From Enterococcus devriesei (GTDB lineage: Bacteria; Bacillota; Bacilli; Lactobacillales; Enterococcaceae), in the NCBI RefSeq assembly GCF_001885905.1, contig NZ_JXKM01000010.1, forward strand, positions 1 through 33,120: a stretch of DNA of 33,120 bases. Direction: 5' to 3'. Of the stretch, positions 1 to 7,097 are shown in pieces. Every line of letters begins with the position of its first letter. Position 1 is the first letter of the stretch. Position numbers and translations under genes: made by a program. The notes beneath the pieces are model-generated. The model did not search any database and was not told where the DNA came from. It saw only the letters and a list, made by a program, of their open reading frames with translations.

Positions 1-21
1 GAGACGCTTTGCAACAGAACC
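1..21 (+). mobile_element. 3' terminal end of an IS6-family element (ISS1/IS1216 type)
   Basis: Positions 8-21 read TTTGCAACAGAACC, the reverse complement of the GGTTCTGTTGCAAA terminus of ISS1/IS1216-type elements. The element body lies left of the window, so only its outer end is visible. The same terminus occurs in the opposite sense at 3266, so the oxidant-defence genes between them sit between two IS6-family ends. Confidence 0.6.
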
Positions 22-65
22 GTATGTCAGTAACTCATACTCGATTTCCATCAAATTTGACTATT

Positions 66-1415
66 TTATTTTACTTCATTTTTAGCGGCAAACAAATCAT
101 TTAATGCTTCAGTCATGGTTGGATGAGTGTAAATTTTGTCACGCAATAATGTGTAAGGCAAGCCTACTTCAATCGCAAGACTTATGAGATTAATTGTTTC
201 ATAAGATTCTTCTGCGTAAATTGTAATACCAAGAATTTTGTCTGTCTCTGGATCAACCAAAGCTTTGAGTAATCCTTTAGACTGATTCAAGACAGCTGAT
301 TTTGGAATGGCTGTCGCAGCAAGTTTGAAGAGACGGTAATCGATGCCCGCTGCTTTAGCATCTTTTTCATTAAGGCCAACTTTAGACAAGGCAGGTGTGA
401 TAAAAACAGAGGTTGGTACATTTTTGCGGTCAGACAGACTCCGCTTACCATCTCCATAAAGGTTATTACTTACAATACGGAAATCATCAAGGGAAGTGTA
501 AGTAAATTGTAAACCGCCATGCACATCCCCAAGTGCCCATACATTTTGAACAGTGGTTTCAAGTTTATCGTTGACCACAATTTCTCCACGTTGACCAAGT
601 TGAATATTAGTGTTTTCAAGTCCAAGTCCAGCAGTATTGGGTTTGCGACCTGTTGCAACCAAAATTTTATCTGATAAGATTGAAACTTTTTTGCCTTCTT
701 TATTTATTATTTCAACGCTATTGTCAGTAATAGCATCAATCTTCACGCCAAGCTTAAAGATAATCCCCCTAGATTCAAGGTCGGAACGAACCAACTTCGA
801 AATATCTTCATCATCACGAGGAAGGAAGTTATCGAAAATATCAAGAACTGTTACTTTTGATCCGTAACTTGCAAACATTGAAGCAAATTCAAGACCAATA
901 TAACCAGAACCAATAATCGTCAAATGTTCAGGAAGCTGCTTCAAATCCATTAATTCAGTTGAAGTCACAACATTTCTACTGTCCACAAGTCCGGGAATTG
1001 GTGGCAAGACAGGTGTCGCGCCAGTATTGATAAAGATACGTTCGCCAATTAGTTGTGCAATGACTTCACCCTCAGCATCCATCACTTCGATTTCGTGATC
1101 AGAGACAAATTTTGCTTTGCCATCAATAACTTCAGCTGTTGCTTCATCTGCAATCATGTGATAATTTTTTAGATTCAAATTACCTGTAAGCATCGCTTTT
1201 TTTTCTGCAGCTTCTGTGAATTTCAAACCTTTTTCACCGTTGACAATCAAAAATTTTGATGGAATACAGCCGATGTTGATACAAGTCCCACCATACATTC
1301 GAGGTGATTGTTCAATAACGACGACACTTTCTCCTTTTACAGCAAGGAATTTGGCCAAGGTCTTTCCACCTTTACCAAAACCAACAACGATATTTTTTAC
1401 GTCTATTTTTTTCAT
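66..1415 (-). CDS. rclA: RclA/Har-type flavoprotein disulfide reductase (probable hypothiocyanite reductase)
   Basis: A cytoplasmic class I pyridine-nucleotide-disulfide oxidoreductase of 449 residues, the usual family length. It has an N-terminal FAD-binding glycine motif (about residues 10-18), a redox-active cysteine pair in GGTCINIGCIP (C45 and C50), an NAD(P)H-binding motif IGSGYIG near residue 170, and a C-terminal HPTMTEALNDLF dimer motif with its His at 431. The context MYGGTCINIGCIP and the later GGLQFTY and DRKNVP motifs match my memory of E. coli RclA rather than mercuric reductase or lipoamide dehydrogenase. RclA and streptococcal Har reduce hypothiocyanous acid (HOSCN) with NADPH or NADH. 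The start follows a GGAGG ribosome site. It lies downstream of the hydrolase at 1553 and the TetR gene at 2441, all leftward. Family is secure; HOSCN as the substrate is inferred. Confidence 0.85.
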   Translation of the reverse strand: MKKIDVKNIVVGFGKGGKTLAKFLAVKGESVVVIEQSPRMYGGTCINIGCIPSKFLIVNGEKGLKFTEAAEKKAMLTGNLNLKNYHMIADEATAEVIDGKAKFVSDHEIEVMDAEGEVIAQLIGERIFINTGATPVLPPIPGLVDSRNVVTSTELMDLKQLPEHLTIIGSGYIGLEFASMFASYGSKVTVLDIFDNFLPRDDEDISKLVRSDLESRGIIFKLGVKIDAITDNSVEIINKEGKKVSILSDKILVATGRKPNTAGLGLENTNIQLGQRGEIVVNDKLETTVQNVWALGDVHGGLQFTYTSLDDFRIVSNNLYGDGKRSLSDRKNVPTSVFITPALSKVGLNEKDAKAAGIDYRLFKLAATAIPKSAVLNQSKGLLKALVDPETDKILGITIYAEESYETINLISLAIEVGLPYTLLRDKIYTHPTMTEALNDLFAAKNEVK

Positions 1416-1552
1416 TTAAAAACCTCCAAATTTTAGTTTTGAACTAACTTATTATCCACGATAGATTTACCACAGTACCGAAGCTTTTAATTTTTTTAGT
1501 AGCTAGTTCATCAAATATTATTTTCATTTAATTTGCCTGTTTACCTATTGCT

Positions 1553-2176
1553 TCAAAGCTCTTCAAGAACTTTTGCTGTACTCATGGTGCGATCTGCAAC
1601 AAATCCAAAATTTGTTATTGCTGCATCATAGGCTTCTTGACCAGGTGCTCCTGTTGCGTCAGCTGCAACGTGAACGTGAAAACCTGATTCTACAAGTTCA
1701 CGCAAGTGTGAATCCACACAGAGATTTGCGTTCATTCCAGCCAAGATAACAGTATCAATGCCGTTTTTACGGAGTTGAAGCGCCAAGTCATTTGATTCGG
1801 GACCGAAGATTTTGTGGGGGCTTGTGATGATAGTATTTTCATCCAAGTAAGGTTTGAGTTCCTCCACGAAGTCTGCTCCTGAACCTTTCACTGTTTCTTG
1901 ATACTGGTGTTCACGATGGAACATTTTATTATTCAACATCATTTGTTCGCCTTGACCACCAAATTTCCAGTTTTGGTCATGGTCGTAAAAGTAATGTGGT
2001 GAAATAAAGATTTTATAGCCTTTTGCTTTAGCATGTTTGAAGAGTTCTGTAAGATTCTCAGTGGTATGATATTTTCTGAGGATATCTTTTGTTAGACCAT
2101 AGCCTGCACCTTTTGGTTTGAGGAATTCGACTTGTGGGTCTGTAACGACGAATGCTGTATTTTTGTTATTGAACAT
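1553..2176 (-). CDS. isochorismatase-family cysteine hydrolase
   Basis: A 207-residue protein of the isochorismatase-like hydrolase fold. The probable catalytic triad is visible: D13 in VTDPQ, K122 in SPHKIFG and C153 in GMNANLCVDS, preceded by the family's typical cis-peptide region. Members hydrolyse amides, imides or small esters, and the exact substrate cannot be read from sequence. The start has a clear AAGGAG site about seven bases upstream. It is followed 137 bases later by the RclA-type reductase in the same direction, and the TetR gene is upstream, which suggests one regulated detoxification unit. A cytoplasmic enzyme is expected because no signal peptide is present. Confidence 0.85.
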   Translation of the reverse strand: MFNNKNTAFVVTDPQVEFLKPKGAGYGLTKDILRKYHTTENLTELFKHAKAKGYKIFISPHYFYDHDQNWKFGGQGEQMMLNNKMFHREHQYQETVKGSGADFVEELKPYLDENTIITSPHKIFGPESNDLALQLRKNGIDTVILAGMNANLCVDSHLRELVESGFHVHVAADATGAPGQEAYDAAITNFGFVADRTMSTAKVLEEL

Positions 2177-2202
2177 TTTGTTCTCCTTTAAATATAAAAT
2201 TT

Positions 2203-2367
2203 TTATGATAATTCTGTAATGAGTTGCTTAAGTATCCCCTTACCAAGAACGTCTATGAATGTTTGACAACTTTGCCATCTTTTTTGAACATCGGCAATGG
2301 GATATTCTCTCCGAATCGCATCGGCCTGCAAAATCTTGACTTTTTCTTTAGATTCAACTGCTGACAT
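2203..2367 (-). CDS. small ORF of 54 residues, unrecognised, possibly a gene remnant
   Basis: An ATG-initiated frame (MSAVESKEKV... ending LKQLITELS) that overlaps, in a different frame, the flavoprotein relic at 2253-2441. It is amphipathic and charged, with an ordinary amino-acid composition, but no ribosome site precedes the ATG and a stop codon lies three codons upstream. It may be the C-terminal end of a lost gene fused to the 14-codon flavoprotein start just upstream. I do not recognise the family. Confidence 0.3.
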   Translation of the reverse strand: MSAVESKEKVKILQADAIRREYPIADVQKRWQSCQTFIDVLGKGILKQLITELS

Positions 2368-2441
2368 AAAGATTTACGTCGTATCACAGCAGTAGGCGGG
2401 GCAGAACCTGATCCGATAACTATCATATCCAATTTTTTCAT
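2253..2441 (-). pseudogene. N-terminal relic of an FAD/NAD(P)-binding oxidoreductase
   Basis: The first 14 residues, MKKLDMIVIGSGSA, are the start of a Rossmann-fold flavoprotein (beta strand plus glycine loop). The sequence then turns into an implausible stretch (PPTAVIRRKS...) with no second glycine, and stops at 62 residues. This looks like a deletion that removed almost the whole reductase and joined its start to unrelated DNA. Its start codon touches the stop of the TetR gene at 2441, so it was once the first gene after the regulator. Confidence 0.6.
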
Positions 2442-3016
2442 TATTTTTCTCCCATTTTTTCAAAACTAGTTTTTAATAAATCAAAATTTGATTCCAGAAC
2501 ATTTAAATCTTGAGTCACTTTCAAGAGTAGAAGACTTCCTTGAATTTGAGCAATAATTGCATGTGCTGCAGGAAGATTTTGTTTCACCAGCAGTCCTGTT
2601 AAAGCTGATAGATTTTCCGCAATTTTTTTTTGTAAATCTGAAAATAGTTGTTCAAGAGGTTTTCTAAAATCCTCATCTAGGGCGGAAAGCTCAATAACGA
2701 GATTGCCTACAGGACAGCCGTAGTATATTTTTTTTGGCGCATGATCACTGTAAATCCAATCCAGCATCTCTTTCAAGTTTGCCAGTGGACTTTCATCTCT
2801 CGATAGGATTCCATTTAGCAAATGTTTTTGCCAAATTTTAACATGATTATCGATGACTGCTAGGCTAGCTTCTTTTTTTGAATCAAAGTAATAATAGAAT
2901 TGCCCTTTGCCTGTCGCAGTTTCATCTAAAATATCATTAATAGAAGTCCCTGTATAACCTTTTTTATATATAAGCTGTTCTGTAGCCGTCAATATCTTTT
3001 CTTTCGTATTTCTCAA
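2441..3016 (-). CDS. TetR/AcrR-family regulator with a single cysteine
   Basis: A 191-residue TetR-type repressor. The N-terminal helix-turn-helix (about residues 10-50) carries the usual GYTGTSINDIL and GKGQFYYYFDSK motifs. The C-terminal ligand domain has a single Cys, in YYGCPVGNLVIELS, about residue 101. I chose the TTG at 3016 because a GGAGGTG ribosome site (complement at 3023-3029) lies seven bases upstream; the ATG at 3031 would overlap that site. It precedes the hydrolase and reductase genes in the same direction, and two palindromes upstream are plausible operators. A lone Cys in a regulator beside an oxidant reductase recalls NemR-like redox sensing; that is inference. Confidence 0.85.
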   Translation of the reverse strand: MRNTKEKILTATEQLIYKKGYTGTSINDILDETATGKGQFYYYFDSKKEASLAVIDNHVKIWQKHLLNGILSRDESPLANLKEMLDWIYSDHAPKKIYYGCPVGNLVIELSALDEDFRKPLEQLFSDLQKKIAENLSALTGLLVKQNLPAAHAIIAQIQGSLLLLKVTQDLNVLESNFDLLKTSFEKMGEK

Positions 3017-3079
3017 ATTGTACACCTCCATATTTTTAGAAACAAATGGTTAGATTAGATTGTATCTAACAACATTGTT

Positions 3080-3153
3080 TTGTACCACTTGGTATAATTA
3101 TATTAACATCTTCTTTTTTGAAATACAAACATTTTGTACCGAATAGTACAAAA
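3080..3153. promoter_or_regulatory. two operator-like palindromes upstream of the TetR gene
   Basis: At 3132-3153, TTTTGTAC and GTACAAAA form perfect 8-base arms around CGAATA. At 3080-3097, TTGTACC and GGTATAA are arms of a related imperfect palindrome around ACT. Both share a TTGTACC-type half site and lie 64-137 bases upstream of the TTG start, as expected for an autoregulated TetR gene. No other gene starts in this 250-base interval. Confidence 0.55.
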
Positions 3154-3265
3154 CATATCATTAACTGTGTCCTAGTATAAAAAATGATTTTGTTGTTGAA
3201 CCTTATCATTTTGATAGATTTCAGTTCTTTGCATAGCATCAGAAGCAAAATTTAAAACTGTGCCC

Positions 3266-3365
3266 GGTTCTGTTGCAAAGTTTTCCAAAAAATCTATTTT
3301 AGTGTAAAATTGAGAAAAAAGACAGAGAGGACAGAGTAATGAATCATTTTAAAGGCAATCAATTT
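3266..3365 (+). mobile_element. truncated 5' end of an IS6-family element (ISS1/IS1216 type)
   Basis: The GGTTCTGTTGCAAAG terminus starts at 3266. It is followed by the short leader and, at 3339, an ATG reading MNHFKGNQF, which is the start of the ISS1/IS1216 transposase (MNHFKGKQF). After about nine codons the sequence departs and the frame stops, so only about 100 bases of the element remain. It faces right, with its outer end towards the oxidant-defence module. Confidence 0.75.
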
Positions 3366-3631
3366 GGGAAATTGGTCGCAGGTTAAATCATGTTAAAGAA
3401 AATGATTTGGCACATGGTGATTTTATAAATTGGCTCAAAAAAATAAATATTGAAAGAACCGAAGCCCATAGATTTATGAAAGTTGCTAAGGAGCTTCCAA
3501 ATGTTGCCAATTGTCAACATTTAAGTAATAGAGCGCTATATACTTGTCCAATCGTTGGACAACAGTCAAATATGATAACGTTGTCAGATAATAGAAGTCG
3601 ACTTCCAATTTGTGAACGTACACAAATTTAG
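3365..3631 (+). pseudogene. DUF3102-family gene relic
   Basis: Read in the frame of TGG at 3365, the sequence gives WEIGRRLNHVKENDLAHGDF and continues to about NRALY at 3543. This is the conserved N-terminal core of DUF3102 proteins, which occur on plasmids and conjugative elements of Lactobacillales and have no firmly known function. It lacks a start codon, because it is fused to the truncated IS6 end. After NRALY the expected LIATLPEE segment is missing and the frame runs through palindromic DNA to a stop at 3631. A second, diverged copy of its PNV...QH...NR module appears in another frame near 3640-3695. Confidence 0.65.
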
Positions 3632-3753
3632 TAACGTTTCGAAATATCCAAATGTTTGTACGTACCAACATATCAAAAATAGAATACATACTCTAATTTA
3701 AGATAACACCAATATCAACCGACGTCGGTTGATTCTTCGCAAAACGAAGAATC
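3545..3753. repeat. dense cluster of short palindromes
   Basis: About 210 bases hold at least seven inverted repeats: 3545-3561 (TGTCCAATCGTTGGACA), 3573-3586, 3594-3605 (GAAGTCGACTTC, perfect), 3607-3628 (22 bases, one mismatched pair), 3652-3671 (20 bases, one mismatched pair), 3714-3733 (20 bases, perfect, centred on GACGTC) and 3731-3753 (9-base stem, 5-base loop). There is no T-run, so they are not ordinary terminators. They follow the DUF3102 relic, and part of the DNA also reads as a diverged copy of its coding module. Confidence 0.7.
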
Positions 3754-3907
3754 ACAAATACAATTTTTTGAATCTCTTCCAATTGGCACAATATCAAGCG
3801 CAATCACTCATTCCAGTGATCTAGACGTGCTTAGAATGGCAATCTCAACATTAAATATAACTTTATTAAATACTAATGATTGCATTAAAAATTGCTTTTT
3901 GAGATAA
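3707..3907 (+). pseudogene. open frame without a start, unrecognised gene tail
   Basis: From the stop at 3704-3706 to the stop at 3905-3907 there are 66 sense codons with coding-like composition (for example QIQFFESLPIGTISSAITHS) but no ATG, GTG or TTG with a ribosome site. It ends 25 bases before the DUF4298 gene and may be the 3' end of the gene that once preceded it. I do not recognise the family. Confidence 0.3.
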
Positions 3908-3932
3908 TTGCTAAAAAAGAGAGGATTCTCAA

Positions 3933-4229
3933 ATGGATAACAAAGATATAGAGCTGATTCAACAAATGGAAAACAAATATGACACTTTTATGCCAGTCTT
4001 AACTAATTTAATTGATAGTGTTGAAAAATTTAACTCAATTTACAATAACTATATTGAATTAAAAAATTTTTATGGTAGTGAAAAATGGTTTGAATATATG
4101 GAAATTGAAAAAATCCCAGTAAAATGTGGTGTTTTAACAGAAGACCAATTATTTGATATGATTGGTGATCATAATGAACTTCTTGGAGTATTACTTGACC
4201 TAACTTCAAAAATGTACAAAAATTTTTAA
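3933..4229 (+). CDS. DUF4298 domain protein
   Basis: A small acidic cytoplasmic protein of 98 residues, apparently complete. The central YGSEKWFEYMEIEK and KCGVLTEDQLFDMI segments match what I recall of DUF4298 proteins of lactobacilli and streptococci, whose function is unknown. It looks all-helical with no membrane segment. A GAGAGGA ribosome site precedes the ATG. Its neighbours are relics, so the context does not suggest a role. A weak hairpin follows at 4238-4253. Confidence 0.7.
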   Translation: MDNKDIELIQQMENKYDTFMPVLTNLIDSVEKFNSIYNNYIELKNFYGSEKWFEYMEIEKIPVKCGVLTEDQLFDMIGDHNELLGVLLDLTSKMYKNF

Positions 4230-4237
4230 AAAAATAA

Positions 4238-4253
4238 GCACCACTTAAGGTGC
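4238..4253 (+). terminator. possible weak terminator after the DUF4298 gene
   Basis: GCACC and GGTGC form a 5-base stem around a 6-base loop, nine bases after the stop codon. The following tract is only moderately T-rich, so efficiency would be low. Confidence 0.35.
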
Positions 4254-4349
4254 CATTTCTTGCCTGCTGAACTCATTTTTAGTGACTTTTTATATAGTTT
4301 TGATTTTGTTTTATTTTCATCTAACTGTAAACCAAATCATCACAAACGC

Positions 4350-4634
4350 TTATATATCAATGAAGTTTACTGTAAATTTACACTGTTTAAATGCTAGGTT
4401 TAATTCTACAAATTTTTTAAATGTTTCGATTTTGAATTTTATTTCAGGTAAATTACTGGAAGAGTAAGTAGACCAGTCTTTAACGTCACTTCCAATTATA
4501 GCTAATTCTTTATGAGCATTAATAATTCCCATTGTTGCCAATTTTCCAGGTTCTAAAATTACGACGTAATCACTTAGTTTTTCTTCTAATCGATTTTTAA
4601 AACTAAAATCAATGGAGCGTTCTTTATCTTTATA
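4350..4634 (-). pseudogene. unrecognised gene fragment, C-terminal part
   Basis: An open frame of 94 codons plus a stop, limited upstream by a stop codon at 4635-4637 and lacking a convincing start. It reads as real protein (for example LSDYVVILEPGKLATMGIIN, then a charged helical tail ending FIDI). The upstream part is cut off where the tyrosine recombinase region begins, so this is probably the end of a gene truncated by rearrangement. I cannot name the family. Confidence 0.4.
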
Positions 4635-4657
4635 TCAAAGATTCAAATATCTTAAAA

Positions 4658-5200
4658 ATGGTGCAGGATACACTACTTGATAGTTTTCGTGCTGGTCGTC
4701 GCAACTATACAATTTTCCAAGTTGGGAAAGCGACCTTGCTACGTGTGAGTGACGTCATGAAATTAAAAAAAACAGATGTCTTTAATCTTGATGGAACAGT
4801 CAAACAAACTGCATTTATTCATGATCAAAAAACAGGTAAGGGAAATACGTTATATTTAAAACCTGTCCAACAAGATTTAACGCTTTATCATGCATGGCTC
4901 ATCCAACAAAATATGAATTCAGAGTGGTTATTTCCTTCAACCTCTCGTCCTGATCGTCCTATTACTGAGAAACAGTTTTATAAGATTATGGCACGAGTTG
5001 GTGATCTTTTAGGAATTAACTATCTAGGAACGCATACCATGCGTAAAACAGGCGCTTATCGGGTCTATACGCAGTCAAACTATAATATTGGTTTAGTGAT
5101 GCATTTATTAAACCATTCAAGTGAAGCTATGACCTTAACGTATCTTGGATTAGATCAAGCTAGTCGAGAAACGATGTTAGACCAAATTGATTTTGGGTAA
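4658..5200 (+). CDS. short plasmid tyrosine recombinase (catalytic domain only)
   Basis: A site-specific recombinase of 180 residues. It consists of the catalytic domain only, with no N-terminal core-binding domain, against about 300 residues for XerC/XerD. The active-site set is visible: R29 in LLRVSD, K59 in the beta hairpin (QKTGKGN), H126 and R129 in HTMRKTG, H153 in LLNHSS and the nucleophile Y162 in TYLGL. Closely similar short recombinases are, from memory, common on enterococcal and streptococcal plasmids, where they may resolve multimers or invert segments. The ATG at 4658 has no strong ribosome site, so the true start may differ. A strong terminator follows at 5217, and a field of hairpins lies beyond it. 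Confidence 0.8.
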   Translation: MVQDTLLDSFRAGRRNYTIFQVGKATLLRVSDVMKLKKTDVFNLDGTVKQTAFIHDQKTGKGNTLYLKPVQQDLTLYHAWLIQQNMNSEWLFPSTSRPDRPITEKQFYKIMARVGDLLGINYLGTHTMRKTGAYRVYTQSNYNIGLVMHLLNHSSEAMTLTYLGLDQASRETMLDQIDFG

Positions 5201-5216
5201 TGAATGTTTAGAACTT

Positions 5217-5246
5217 AGTAGTCGTCCAAAAACGACTACTTTTTTT
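5217..5246 (+). terminator. strong terminator after the tyrosine recombinase
   Basis: AGTAGTCGT (5217-5225) pairs perfectly with ACGACTACT (5232-5240) around a 6-base loop, followed by a run of T. It begins 17 bases after the recombinase stop codon. Confidence 0.85.
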
Positions 5247-5247
5247 G

Positions 5248-5792
5248 TTGAATCGTCCTCGGACGATTCAATGCTTTTGACTTGTAAGAACAGGATTGAA
5301 TGAAGCCATACTGTTCGCATATTTTTAGTGGATGAACAAACAAAATACGAGAGATTTTTTGTTCGTTCATCCATGGTTTTAGGAAAAAGAGGGACGATTT
5401 CGGAAGAAGAAAATCGTCTCTTTTTTTTCTTCTTTTTGTATGACAAAAAGAAAGATCTTTTGCCCATTTTATTTTTATAAAATGGGTAGGTGGCGTTTGC
5501 GTAAAGCAAATCGACAGAATCCAAAGGGGATAAAAGGGGAAAGTGAAACTGCCCCCTTTTCAAGCCACATTGTAATACAAGAACGTAGTAATTTGTATTA
5601 CAATGTGATAGCTTGCAGTATTTATGATTTTATATTTGAGTAAGTTATTGATGGATCAGAAAAATGTATCACAAATTTAAACAAAGACTCACTCAATTAA
5701 GAGACGCTACTAGCATGAAATTTTGTTGTTGCGATAAGCAACTTCTGATACACGATTTTTAGCCATTACATCACTCGTTTTTAGAGTGATGT
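5248..5792. repeat. hairpin-rich non-coding region
   Basis: About 545 bases with no convincing gene but many perfect or near-perfect stems: 5248-5271 (11-base arms TTGAATCGTCC, 2-base loop); 5288-5316 (6-base arms); 5330-5372 (16-base arms, one mismatch); 5388-5425 (8-base core plus T-run, terminator-like); 5463-5486 (10-base arms CCCATTTTAT); 5566-5607 (15-base perfect arms CACATTGTAATACAA, 12-base loop); 5728-5742 (5-base arms); 5768-5792 (9-base arms ACATCACTC). It lies between the recombinase and the repB relic, so it may include recombination sites or part of a damaged replication-control region. Confidence 0.7.
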
Positions 5793-5860
5793 GTAAGTGC
5801 GCATTGACCTCGTTTTACTCGGTCTGCTGATAGCCACAAAACCAGTTTTTTTGTTATTGA

Positions 5861-6406
5861 ATTGATTTAGCGGAATTTAGAGATCTTAGAAGCAGTTACG
5901 CCAAAACTGCCTTTAGATTGTTAAAGGGTTTTAGAACAACAGGTTATGCTTTTTTATCAAAAGAAGACTTTTTTGAATTACATGATATTCCTAAAAGCTA
6001 TTGGAAAAAGTCAGGAGATATTGATAGGTATGTTATAAAGCCCATCAAAGAAGAGTTAACACCATTATTTAGAGGCCTAGATATTAGAAAGAAATATGGC
6101 AAGGGACGTGGAAAACCAGTAATAGGGTATTCATTTAACTGGAAACCAGAAAAGAAAGGCGCTAATGACTTCTCACAAGGTAAATTACAAGATGAACGAC
6201 AAAAACTTTTCAATATTCAGCATAATAGTGAACTAACAGAACAGGAAAAATGGCGCGCTACTGATAAAGTTAAAGGATTACCACTAGGATCCACTGAAAA
6301 ACAAGCATTGGCTGATAAACAGGCTGAACATGATAAAAAAATAAGAGATCAAGCAAGACAAGAAGCACTTGCTGAACTCCGAAAGGGGTTTGGAAATAAT
6401 GCCTAA
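5861..6406 (+). pseudogene. repB: repB, 3' fragment of a theta-type plasmid initiator
   Basis: The frame opens after a stop at 5858-5860 and reads through SYAKTAFRLLKGFRTTGYAF to a stop at 6406, about 181 codons. It matches the C-terminal half of RepB initiators of lactococcal and lactobacillal theta plasmids (FFELHDIPKSYW, VIKPIKEELTP, GRGKPVIGYSF motifs). Full-length RepB is about 380 residues, so the N-terminal winged-helix part, its start and its origin iterons are missing. The TTG at 5920 is not supported as a start. It cannot be a working initiator, and replication of this plasmid must depend on another replicon outside the window. The next gene overlaps its end by eight bases, the usual repB operon arrangement. 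Confidence 0.8.
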
Positions 6407-6977
6407 AACAATTAGAGAACTTGCTGACGAATTGAAGGTCTCTAAACAAACTATTCAATACCACTACCAAAGACTACCAACAAAGAACCGACAAAAAGAT
6501 AGTCAAGGTACAAACATGATCAGCCTTACAGCTGAAAGGATTATTAGGGACAAGGTAGCAAAGACTTTGGTAGCAAAGACCCAACAAACAGGTAGCAAAA
6601 AAGTGACAAAGACTAGCAAAGAAAATAATGAGCTAATTGCCACTCTAAGAAGAGAAATAGAAGATTTAAAGTCTCAACGTGACAAACAGCTTGCTACCAA
6701 AGACCGACAAATAGATCATCTAACAAAATTGGTGGATCAGCAGCAACAATTACAATTAGCAACAGTAGCAGATAACCGTCGATTAAAAGATCATGTACAA
6801 AAGCTAAGTGGGCAACTAACTCAAAAAACTAACGACAACTTGTCGACCGGAAATGATCTTTTTAACATCCAAGATAAAAAAAGCAAAATAGCTAAACAGA
6901 AGATTGTTAAATCTGGTAGTAATAAAGATGGCATACACACAAATAGAGCTATTAAACGTTGGTGGAAATTCTGGTAA
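6399..6977 (+). CDS. DUF536 plasmid protein, repB-linked (RepC/RepX-like)
   Basis: A 192-residue protein. The N-terminus (MPKTIRELADELKVSKQTIQ) is a helix-turn-helix, the middle (about residues 75-145) is a charged, Gln-rich coiled coil, and the C-terminus ends in the basic aromatic tail RAIKRWWKFW. This is the DUF536 architecture found directly after repB on lactococcal, lactobacillal and enterococcal theta plasmids, where it is thought to help plasmid maintenance or copy control without being strictly required. I chose the ATG at 6399, which overlaps the repB stop and has an AAAGGGG site upstream. With repB truncated, its partner is missing and expression depends on read-through. Confidence 0.8.
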   Translation: MPKTIRELADELKVSKQTIQYHYQRLPTKNRQKDSQGTNMISLTAERIIRDKVAKTLVAKTQQTGSKKVTKTSKENNELIATLRREIEDLKSQRDKQLATKDRQIDHLTKLVDQQQQLQLATVADNRRLKDHVQKLSGQLTQKTNDNLSTGNDLFNIQDKKSKIAKQKIVKSGSNKDGIHTNRAIKRWWKFW

Positions 6978-7097
6978 AAGTTAATGTAAGCCTTAAGGTT
7001 TCAACTAAAGCAATTACGGTCAACCATAACCATAGTATTGGATTGTCATTTTATTGGCTATAAAATAGTAAATCAGTGAATTTCATTACAAAAGGGC

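Noticed and set aside
3066-3248. A 60-residue leftward ORF upstream of the TetR gene
   Set aside because: It runs through the operator palindromes and promoter region and has no ribosome site or recognisable domain.
1-3300. An active IS6 composite transposon with matching 8-base target duplications
   Set aside because: The eight bases outside the left end (GTATGTCA) and the right end (ACTGTGCC) do not match, and the right element is truncated.
5248-5271. A dif-type site for the short tyrosine recombinase
   Set aside because: The 11-base arms are right in length but the spacer is 2 bases rather than about 6, so I kept it only as an unexplained hairpin.
5177-5563. Leftward ORF of 128 residues across the hairpin region
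   Set aside because: It is Lys/Phe/Ser-rich low-complexity translation of hairpin arms and T-runs, with no ribosome site or family signal.
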